A stretch of 13,179 bases of DNA from Brevundimonas sp. UBA2388 (lineage in GTDB: Bacteria > Pseudomonadota > Alphaproteobacteria > Caulobacterales > Caulobacteraceae): positions 1,914-15,092 of the forward strand of contig DDSO01000131.1 of the NCBI GenBank assembly GCA_002343425.1, read 5' to 3'. The position numbers were made by a program, and so were the translations under genes. Positions 7,653 to 13,179 of the stretch are shown here, one piece after another. A model generated the notes under the pieces. It saw only the letters and a list, made by a program, of their open reading frames with translations. It had not been told where the DNA came from and searched no databases. Each line of letters begins with the position of its first letter. Position 1 is the stretch's first letter.

Positions 7653-9020
7653 ATGACTTCACAAAACACAGGCAACTATCGGTTTCCCGAAGGTTTTCTG
7701 TGGGGCGCCGCGACAGCCGCCTATCAGATCGAAGGGTCGTCCATGGCCGACGGCGCGGGCGCCTCGATCTGGGACCGATTCAGCCACACGCCCGGGATGA
7801 TGTTGAACGGCGACACCGGCGACGTGGCCTGCGACCACTACAACCGCTGGCGCGAGGACATCGATCTGATGACGCGCCTGAACCTCCAGGCCTACCGATT
7901 CTCGGTCAGCTGGAGCCGGGTCATGCCGGAGGGCCGCGGGGCCGTAAACGACAGGGGCCTCGACTTCTACGACAGGCTGGTCGACGGCCTGCTCGAGAAG
8001 GGCATCGAGCCGCTCTGCACCCTGTATCACTGGGACCTGCCGGCGGCGCTCGACGACCGTGGCGGCTGGCTGAACCCGGACATCTCCGACTGGTTCGCCG
8101 ACTATGGCCAGGTCCTGTTCGAGAAGTTCAAGGGCCGGGTGAAGACCTGGGGCACGATCAACGAGCCCTGGGTCATCGTCGACGGCGGCTATTTGCACGG
8201 CGCCCTGGCCCCCGGCCACAAGTCGGCCTTCGAGGCCATGATCGCCGGGCACAATGTCCTGCGCGCCCACGGCGCGGCGGTGAAGCGGTTCCGTGACGTC
8301 GGCGAGGGCCAGATCGGCATCGTCCTCAACATCGAGCCGAAATACAGCGCCTCGGACAAGCCCGAGGACGAGGCCGCCCGCAAGCGGGCCGAGGCCCAGA
8401 TGAACCGCTGGTTCCTCGACCCCCTGATGGGCCGCGGCTACCCGGAGGAGTTGAAGGACGTCTATGGCGAGGCCTACCGGGAGTTCCCGCAGGAAGACTT
8501 CGACCTGATCGCCCAGCCGACCGACTGGATGGGGCTGAACTGGTACACCCGCTCGGTGCCCGAGAATGCGCCGGACGCCTGGCCGACCCGCTCCCGCCCC
8601 GTCAAACAGATCCAGCACGCCCACACCGAGACCGGCTGGGAGGTCTATCCCCCGGCCCTGACCGACACCCTGGTCTGGCTGCACGAACAGACCAACGGCC
8701 TGCCCCTGATGGTCACCGAGAACGGCTCGGCCTGGTACGATCCGCCCCACGCCATCGGCGGCCGCATCCACGACCCGATGCGGGTCGAGTATCTGAAGAA
8801 CCATCTCAAGGCCCTGCACGACGCCATCGGCAAGGGCGTCGACGTGCGTGGCTATATGGCCTGGTCGCTGCTCGACAATCTCGAATGGTCTCTGGGCTAT
8901 TCCAAGCGGTTCGGCATCACCCACGTGAATTTCCAGACGCAGGAGCGGACCATCAAGGATTCGGGCCTGCTCTACGCCGAGGTCATCAAGACCCACGGCG
9001 AGGTGTTGAACACGCTCTGA
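7653..9020 (+). CDS. GH1 family beta-glucosidase
   Basis: A 455-residue retaining beta-glycosidase, the normal length for glycoside hydrolase family 1. The start at 7653 (MTSQNTGNYRFPEGFLWG) is chosen because the GH1 fold begins directly after it; the frame is open upstream from 7572 but that stretch has no homologous character. The N-terminal signature FLWGAATAAYQIEG is at 15-28. The acid/base glutamate is in TINEP (Glu171), and the nucleophile is in VTENG (Glu356). The sugar-binding segment WSLLDNLEWSLGYSKRFG is near 405-421. There is no signal peptide, so it should act in the cytoplasm on imported disaccharides or short oligosaccharides, releasing glucose. It diverges from the LacI-type gene and probably shares its operator. 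It ends three bases from the convergent carboxylesterase stop. Confidence 0.95.
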   Translation: MTSQNTGNYRFPEGFLWGAATAAYQIEGSSMADGAGASIWDRFSHTPGMMLNGDTGDVACDHYNRWREDIDLMTRLNLQAYRFSVSWSRVMPEGRGAVNDRGLDFYDRLVDGLLEKGIEPLCTLYHWDLPAALDDRGGWLNPDISDWFADYGQVLFEKFKGRVKTWGTINEPWVIVDGGYLHGALAPGHKSAFEAMIAGHNVLRAHGAAVKRFRDVGEGQIGIVLNIEPKYSASDKPEDEAARKRAEAQMNRWFLDPLMGRGYPEELKDVYGEAYREFPQEDFDLIAQPTDWMGLNWYTRSVPENAPDAWPTRSRPVKQIQHAHTETGWEVYPPALTDTLVWLHEQTNGLPLMVTENGSAWYDPPHAIGGRIHDPMRVEYLKNHLKALHDAIGKGVDVRGYMAWSLLDNLEWSLGYSKRFGITHVNFQTQERTIKDSGLLYAEVIKTHGEVLNTL

Positions 9021-9023
9021 GGG

Positions 9024-10955
9024 TTACCGGATCCGGGTGTAGAACCGCTCGATCAGGTCCAGCCGTTCAGCATTCGGAATCGGTCGCGCCGCCGGCCCGT
9101 CATTGGTGAACTCCAGCAGCCGGTCCGGCTCGGCGCCGAACTCCGGCCAGGCCGGACGGCCCGGCCCATTGGGGTTCCCCTTGGCCGCAAAGGTCGTCCA
9201 GTAGTCGGCCATTGCCCTCGCCGCCCGCTCGTCGCGCGCGCCGATCGGCCGCCCGACCGTGTGCAGATTGTCGAACACATAGGGCCGCTCCGACGCATGG
9301 GTCGCGCCGCCGCTGGGCTCGGGATTGGACTCAGGCACCACATCGAACCGGTACAGGTATGTCGGATGCCCGTTGGCAGCGTGCAGTCGGGCCAGATGAC
9401 GCGCGGGTTCGTTGAATACGAGGTCGCTCAGGACATGGGCGTCATAACCGCCCTCCCCGCCATAGGCCTCCAGAAACGCTCTCCGTTCTTCGTTCGTCAT
9501 CGCGTCGTCGATCGCGCCATAGGGACTCAGGTCCGACGGCTTCATCCACCAGAACTCGGCGCTGTTCGTGCCGATGATCAAGGGGACGGGCGCCGCACGT
9601 CCGGCGGCGAAGGCGGCCTCGACGTCCTCCGGGACGAAAACGGCGGGTTCGCGTAGATCGCCGCTGATCAATCTGACCATCGTCGATGCCTCTCCGACGG
9701 TGAACTGTCCTTCAATGATCCCGCTTCCGCCTGTGATGGGCGTCATCACGGTCGGCGCCGAGATCACCTTGCCCTCGAGCACGATCGCAAACCTCTTCCC
9801 GACATTCGCCGCGGTGAACCGTCCAAACCGACGGGCGCCCTCCCCGTCAAACCGGAAGGCTATGGCCGGTCGGTTGCTGGCGTCGGTTGTCACCGAGACA
9901 TTCACCAGATGTCGGCCATCGATCACCGGCGTCAGGTCCACCCACACGGATGGCCCGTCGGTGCTCGGCAGCAGCTGTGCGCCCATCGAATGGGGCTCAA
10001 CTGTGCGGTGGAACGTCAGCGCGGGCGCAGGCCTGTCGCCGTCGCGCAACAGCAGATCGCCGCCATAGAAATTGGGCGCCGGCGTCAGGAGTTTGGCGGC
10101 GGGAATGTTCCGCAGTTGGTCCGCCGTCGCCCCTTCGAGCGACAGGCTCTGGACGAAGGCCTCTCCCCGCTCCCGCATCGAGGGTCCGCCGTCGCGGCGT
10201 GGCTGGTCCAGCGGCGTGCCTTCGTCTCGGCCCAGACCGGACTGCACCACCGCCCTGTGGAACAGGCCCCGGGCAGGAGTCGAAATCATCAGCCGGGTCA
10301 CGATCGTCCCACCCGCCGACTCGCCGAAGATCGTCACATTGCCGGGATCGCCGCCGAAGGCCTCTGCATTGTCGCGCACCCAGGCAAGCGCCGCGATGAC
10401 ATCCATAAACCCGTAGTTGGCCGCCGGCTCGCCGCGCTCCCGCTCCGCCGCCAGCGCGGGATGATCAAAGAACCCCAGCCGTCCCAGCCGGTAGTTCACC
10501 GTGACCACCACCACCCCGCGCCGCGCCAGATTGCTTCCGTCGTACAGCGCCGCCGTGCCGGACCCGTTGTTCAGACCGCCGCCGTGGATCCACACCATGA
10601 CCGGCAGCGGGCGGTCGCCCCGCGCCTCCGGCCTCCAGACGTTCAGCGTCAGGCAGTCCTCGCTCATCGGCAAGGGGCCGACGCCGGGGTCGCCGTTGGA
10701 CGGGGGCTGGATGCAGATGGCGCCGTAGTCGGTCGCCGATCGTTCGCCTTCCCACGCAGCCGCTGGTTGCGGCATGCGCCAGCGCAGCGGCCCGACCGGC
10801 GGCGCGGCGAAGGGCACGCTCTTGAAGCTCTCGACCCCGTCCGCCGCCACCCCTACCAGCGCGCCCTGCGCCACGCGAACCGTGGGCGCGGCGCGGTCGG
10901 TCTGGGCAGGAGAGATCATGAGGGCGGCCGCTGCGAAGAGGGAAACAAGCGTCAT
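9024..10955 (-). CDS. Secreted type-B carboxylesterase with an inserted SecD P1-like domain
   Basis: A 643-residue alpha/beta-hydrolase of the carboxylesterase type B (para-nitrobenzyl esterase) family, predicted to hydrolyse ester substrates outside the cytoplasm. Residues 1-~20 resemble a signal peptide, and an in-frame TAG lies 12 bases before the ATG. The oxyanion motif HGGG is at 124-127, the EDCLTLNVWRP signature at 99-109, and the nucleophile Ser213 in GESAGG. The probable acid is Glu467 in GTNSAE, and the probable histidine is His553 in GATHASE. Cys81 and Cys101 fit the conserved disulfide. Family members usually have about 500-550 residues. The excess is an internal block, ~311-435, that matches the SecD periplasmic P1 domain, after which esterase sequence resumes at FVPEDVEAAFAAGR. 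The frame is intact, so the enzyme may be active. It is convergent with the GH1 gene and not evidently part of the sugar operon. Confidence 0.9.
   Translation of the reverse strand: MTLVSLFAAAALMISPAQTDRAAPTVRVAQGALVGVAADGVESFKSVPFAAPPVGPLRWRMPQPAAAWEGERSATDYGAICIQPPSNGDPGVGPLPMSEDCLTLNVWRPEARGDRPLPVMVWIHGGGLNNGSGTAALYDGSNLARRGVVVVTVNYRLGRLGFFDHPALAAERERGEPAANYGFMDVIAALAWVRDNAEAFGGDPGNVTIFGESAGGTIVTRLMISTPARGLFHRAVVQSGLGRDEGTPLDQPRRDGGPSMRERGEAFVQSLSLEGATADQLRNIPAAKLLTPAPNFYGGDLLLRDGDRPAPALTFHRTVEPHSMGAQLLPSTDGPSVWVDLTPVIDGRHLVNVSVTTDASNRPAIAFRFDGEGARRFGRFTAANVGKRFAIVLEGKVISAPTVMTPITGGSGIIEGQFTVGEASTMVRLISGDLREPAVFVPEDVEAAFAAGRAAPVPLIIGTNSAEFWWMKPSDLSPYGAIDDAMTNEERRAFLEAYGGEGGYDAHVLSDLVFNEPARHLARLHAANGHPTYLYRFDVVPESNPEPSGGATHASERPYVFDNLHTVGRPIGARDERAARAMADYWTTFAAKGNPNGPGRPAWPEFGAEPDRLLEFTNDGPAARPIPNAERLDLIERFYTRIR
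9651..10025 (-). other. SecD P1-like domain inserted within the carboxylesterase
   Basis: Residues ~311-435 of the esterase match the first periplasmic domain of the Sec translocase subunit SecD, not esterase sequence. Recognisable parts are DGEGARRFGRFTAANVGK (370-387), AIVLEGKVISAP (390-401), TPITGGSGIIEGQFTV (405-420) and a degenerate copy of the following SecD segment (EASTMVRLISGDL, 422-434). The preceding ~50 residues would be the P1 base. No SecD membrane helices are included. It lies between KLLTPAPNFYGG and FVPEDVEAAFAAG, where ordinary family members have a short loop before the acidic catalytic residue. The domain identification is by pattern recall and is strong; any function is unknown. 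Confidence 0.8.
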
Positions 10956-11010
10956 GGGGTCACTCTAGCCAAACCTGTGGGATTTGGCCCACCTGGCACA
11001 CGTCCGCTAT

Positions 11011-11035
11011 GAAACCGACCGCGACGCCAAGCGTT
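11011..11035 (+). promoter_or_regulatory. Candidate EcfG-type (general stress sigma factor) promoter before the kinase gene
   Basis: GAAAC (11011-11015), sixteen bases, then CGTT (11032-11035) resembles the alphaproteobacterial EcfG consensus GGAAC-N16/17-CGTT with one mismatch in the -35 element. It is 57 bases from the kinase ATG, leaving a leader of about 50 bases. Such short motifs occur by chance, so this is only a candidate. The remainder of the 137-bp divergent region 10956-11092 shows nothing else I can support, apart from a distant AGGGG at 11074 as a weak ribosome site. Confidence 0.35.
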
Positions 11036-11092
11036 ACAGCCGGGCTTGATCGGGGCTGTCACGTGTCGGCAGCAGGGGCTAATCGCTGACAG

Positions 11093-12595
11093 ATGACATC
11101 CATCGAGACCGACCTCGCGGCCGCACTGAACGCGTCTCCGAACGCCTATTTCATCGTCGGCCCGGAGCTGAAGTTCGTCTGGGCCAACCAGGCCTATTTC
11201 GCCGTGACCCAGCGAACCGCGGCGGACCTGATCGGGACGCCGGTGTTCGAGGCGTTTGACGCCGGACCGGGACTGGATGCGCCGGAAAGCACCCGGCGAC
11301 TGCGCGCTTCATTTGAGAAGGTTTTCGCGACAGGTGTGCGAAACGATATCCCGGTGCTCCATTACGCCATTCCCGTGCCCGGCGCGGACGGGGTCCTCGC
11401 CTACGAAGACCGGTACTGGAGCGTCATTCACACGCCGCTGATTCGTGACGGCGTCGTCGAACACGTCCTTCAGTACGCCATCGACATCACGGAGCTGGAA
11501 AACCTTCGCCGTTCCGCGGCCGACGTGACGACCTCGGCAGTCCACGCGATCGACGCCATCGTCGGCGGGGCGTTGCTCAGCGGTGCGCGCAGCGTCCAGG
11601 CCGACAACGCCCGTCTCGAGACCGAACGACAGGGGCTCATGGACCTGTTCATGCAGGCTCCAGGCTTCGTCACGGTCCTCAACGGCCCGGATCATGTGAT
11701 CCAGATCCACAACAGCGCCTACGCCCAGTTGATCGGGCATCGCGACATCAGCGGCAAACCCATCCGCGAGGCCCTGCCCGAGATCCAGGGACAGGGCTAT
11801 TTTGAGTTCCTCGACAGCGTCTACGAGACCGGCGAACCGTATGAGGGCCGCGCCAGCCGGGTCCAGCTTCAACGGACGCCGGACGGCCCGCTCGAGGCCC
11901 GGTTCCTCGACTTCATCTATCAGCCCATTCGGGACGCCAACGGCGCGGTTGCCGGAATCTTCGTCCAGGGCCACGACGTGACCGGCACCGTCCGCTCCGC
12001 CGAGCGCCAGAAGCTGATGATCGACGAGTTGAACCACCGGGTGAAAAACACCCTGGCCACCATCCAGTCGATCGCGGTGCAGACGGCGCGGTCGCACGGC
12101 GATCCCGCCACCTTCGCCGAGAGTTTCCAGGCCCGGTTGATGGCCCTGTCCCACACCCACAACCTGCTGACCCGCAGCCACTGGGAGGGCGCCGATCTGG
12201 ATGCCATTCTGCAGCATGAGACCGAGGCGCACGGTTCGCACCGCGTCACCCTGAACGGCCCACCCGTGGCGCTTGAGCCGGCGGCGGCCCTGTCGCTGGG
12301 CATGATCTTCCACGAACTGGCCACCAACGCCGCCAAATATGGCGCCCTGTCAGCGCCCGAAGGCCGCGTGATGGTGGACTGGGCCGTCGCGAACCAGACC
12401 CGGCCGGTGCTGACGCTGACCTGGCGCGAGATCGGCGGGCCGCCGGTCGCTCCTCCTGAACGCCGTGGCTTCGGCAGCCGGCTGATTGAGCGAAACGTGC
12501 GTCATGATCTGGCGGGCGCGGTTATACTGGACTACGCAAACGACGGTTTCAGCGCGGAATTCTCCGTTCCGCTCGAAAAGGAAAGATCATCATGA
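11093..12595 (+). CDS. Cytosolic PAS-PAS-HWE family sensor histidine kinase
   Basis: A 500-residue sensor kinase without a signal peptide or membrane segments, so it senses a cytoplasmic signal. Residues ~8-135 and ~180-300 are two PAS domains, the second ending in GIFVQGHDVTG. A helical linker of ~40 residues joins them. The kinase core starts at ~308. The phosphorylated residue is His315 in DELNHRVKNTLATIQSIA. The N box carries the family histidine (His407, FHELATNAAKYG), and the G1 region carries the WxE signature (Trp444-Arg-Glu446, in LTWREIGGPPV), the features that define HWE kinases. GFGSRLIERNV follows as the ATP-lid end. Its stop overlaps the receiver gene in ATGA, so the pair is translationally coupled. 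No chromophore cysteine motif (GXNCRFLQ, as in LOV domains) is present. Confidence 0.94.
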   Translation: MTSIETDLAAALNASPNAYFIVGPELKFVWANQAYFAVTQRTAADLIGTPVFEAFDAGPGLDAPESTRRLRASFEKVFATGVRNDIPVLHYAIPVPGADGVLAYEDRYWSVIHTPLIRDGVVEHVLQYAIDITELENLRRSAADVTTSAVHAIDAIVGGALLSGARSVQADNARLETERQGLMDLFMQAPGFVTVLNGPDHVIQIHNSAYAQLIGHRDISGKPIREALPEIQGQGYFEFLDSVYETGEPYEGRASRVQLQRTPDGPLEARFLDFIYQPIRDANGAVAGIFVQGHDVTGTVRSAERQKLMIDELNHRVKNTLATIQSIAVQTARSHGDPATFAESFQARLMALSHTHNLLTRSHWEGADLDAILQHETEAHGSHRVTLNGPPVALEPAAALSLGMIFHELATNAAKYGALSAPEGRVMVDWAVANQTRPVLTLTWREIGGPPVAPPERRGFGSRLIERNVRHDLAGAVILDYANDGFSAEFSVPLEKERSS

Positions 12596-12969
12596 CCCAG
12601 ACGTTGACGGGTCGCCGCGTGCTGGTGGTCGAAGATGAATCTCTCGTCGCCATGCTGCTGGAAACCATTCTCGAGGACATGGGCTGCATCCCGATTGGTC
12701 CCGCGGGGACCGTCGAGGAAGGGCTGGCCATGGTTGCGGACCCGGCGCCGCTGGACGGCGCCCTGCTGGACGTCAATGTCGCCGGGCGGCAGGTCTTCCC
12801 GATCGCCGAGGCGCTGACGGCCCGCGGCGTGCCTTTCGTCTTCTCGACGGGCTATGGCGAGAGCGGTCTGCCCGACGCATGGCGTGGTCACGCCACGGTG
12901 CAGAAGCCCTTCACCGAAAGCGCCATTCGCGCGGCGCTGATGAAGGCGATGGGCGTCGAGAACGTCTGA
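12592..12969 (+). CDS. Single-domain response regulator (FATGUY-type receiver)
   Basis: A 125-residue stand-alone CheY-like receiver, with no output domain. Acidic metal-binding residues are Glu14 and Asp15 (VVEDE), the phosphorylation site is Asp60 (GALLDVN), the switch Thr/Ser is in FSTGYG (85-86), and the conserved lysine is Lys105 (QKPF). PFVFSTGYG resembles the FATGUY motif of alphaproteobacterial single-domain receivers such as Sinorhizobium Sma0114, which also pairs with an HWE kinase. It overlaps the kinase gene by four bases and is probably phosphorylated by it. It would act through protein contacts or phosphotransfer, not DNA binding. It ends three bases before the convergent oxidoreductase stop. 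Confidence 0.93.
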   Translation: MTQTLTGRRVLVVEDESLVAMLLETILEDMGCIPIGPAGTVEEGLAMVADPAPLDGALLDVNVAGRQVFPIAEALTARGVPFVFSTGYGESGLPDAWRGHATVQKPFTESAIRAALMKAMGVENV

Positions 12970-12972
12970 GGC

Positions 12973-13179
12973 CTAGCTTCCCAGATCCTTCAGCACCGCC
13001 CGCGCCGCATTATGCCCCGGCGCGCCGGTGACGCCGCCGCCGGGATGGGCGCCTGAGCCGCACAGGTAGAGCCCCGGCACGGGCATCCGGTGATCGGCGT
13101 GGCCCAGCACCGGGCGGGCGCTGAACAGCTGGTCCAGCGTCAGCCGGCCGTGGAAGATGTCGCCGCCGACCAGGCCGAA
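12973..13179 (-). CDS. FAD-dependent oxidoreductase (phytoene dehydrogenase-like), C-terminal 68 residues
   Basis: An open frame on the - strand runs from the window edge to a TAG at 12975-12973. It encodes the end of a COG1233-type amine oxidase/phytoene-dehydrogenase-like flavoprotein. Recognisable elements are [15 protein letters not shown], then RPVLG, and the FAD-contacting C-terminal block [18 protein letters not shown] followed by APGHNAAR, typical of this family (PYROXD2/CrtI-like). The N-terminal Rossmann motif lies outside the window, so the substrate cannot be judged. It converges with the response regulator gene with a three-base gap and is not part of that operon. Confidence 0.85.
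   Translation of the reverse strand, partial: FGLVGGDIFHGRLTLDQLFSARPVLGHADHRMPVPGLYLCGSGAHPGGGVTGAPGHNAARAVLKDLGS

Noticed and set aside
7396..7662. An N-terminal extension of the LacI-type regulator starting at 7662
   Set aside because: The helix-turn-helix of LacI proteins starts within a few residues of the N-terminus, GGAGG precedes the ATG at 7395, and the extension would read through the operator.
7659..8996. A 445-codon open frame on the - strand, opposite the GH1 gene
   Set aside because: It is a shadow of the GH1 codons; it has no ribosome site and no recognisable domain, and the GH1 catalytic motifs are all on the + strand.
9909..11012. A 367-codon open frame on the + strand, opposite the carboxylesterase
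   Set aside because: It is His/Arg/Gln-rich antisense sequence with no domain, and the esterase on the other strand carries intact catalytic motifs.
1..13179. tRNA or rRNA genes, CRISPR arrays, insertion sequences
   Set aside because: No cloverleaf-like sequence, spaced direct repeats, transposase motifs or terminal inverted repeats were seen by eye, and nearly all of the window is occupied by the genes listed.

Overview
Most of this window (from about position 620 to the end) looks like one stretch of a GC-rich alphaproteobacterium, most likely Caulobacterales (Brevundimonas- or Phenylobacterium-like). The grounds are family-level: an Oar-type TonB-dependent receptor, an HWE-family histidine kinase paired with a FATGUY-type receiver, an EcfG-like promoter candidate, and general sequence style. 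No database search was possible. The first ~600 bases look different. They are even richer in G+C by eye and hold the 3' end of nuoM and the first ~30 codons of nuoN, of a type unlike alphaproteobacterial NuoM. nuoN (+ strand) and the solute-binding protein gene (- strand) are both cut at the same GCG-rich spot, about 594-619. This is therefore a chimeric assembly join or a real rearrangement breakpoint.

Layout: nuoM 3' end and nuoN fragment (3-~616, +); junction (594-619); then a carbohydrate-use block on the - strand, read from right to left: lacI-type regulator (7395-6316), TonB-dependent receptor (6316-3338), intrinsic terminator (3318-3278), GH144/glycoamylase-like lipoprotein (3242-1797), and ABC solute-binding lipoprotein (1800-~610, 3' end lost). 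A GH1 beta-glucosidase (7653-9020, +) diverges from the lacI gene across a 257-bp region holding a clear LacI-type palindrome. Next come a convergent secreted type-B carboxylesterase carrying an inserted SecD P1-like domain (10955-9024, -), a cytosolic PAS-PAS-HWE kinase (11093-12595, +) overlapping a single-domain response regulator (12592-12969, +), and the C-terminal end of an FAD-dependent phytoene-dehydrogenase-like oxidoreductase (13179-12973, -).

How the genes may work together: the receptor would import an oligosaccharide across the outer membrane. The Tat-exported lipoprotein glycosidase would trim it in the periplasm, the binding protein would deliver it to an ABC permease (expected beyond the junction, not present), and GH1 would release glucose in the cytoplasm. 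The LacI repressor probably controls both directions from the operator at 7505-7518. Because the glycosidase belongs to the PF10091 group that includes the GH144 endo-beta-1,2-glucanases, a beta-1,2-glucan or sophoro-oligosaccharide substrate is a reasonable but unproven guess.

The most unusual gene is the carboxylesterase: a SecD-like periplasmic domain of about 125 residues sits in the middle of an otherwise intact alpha/beta-hydrolase with its catalytic motifs preserved.
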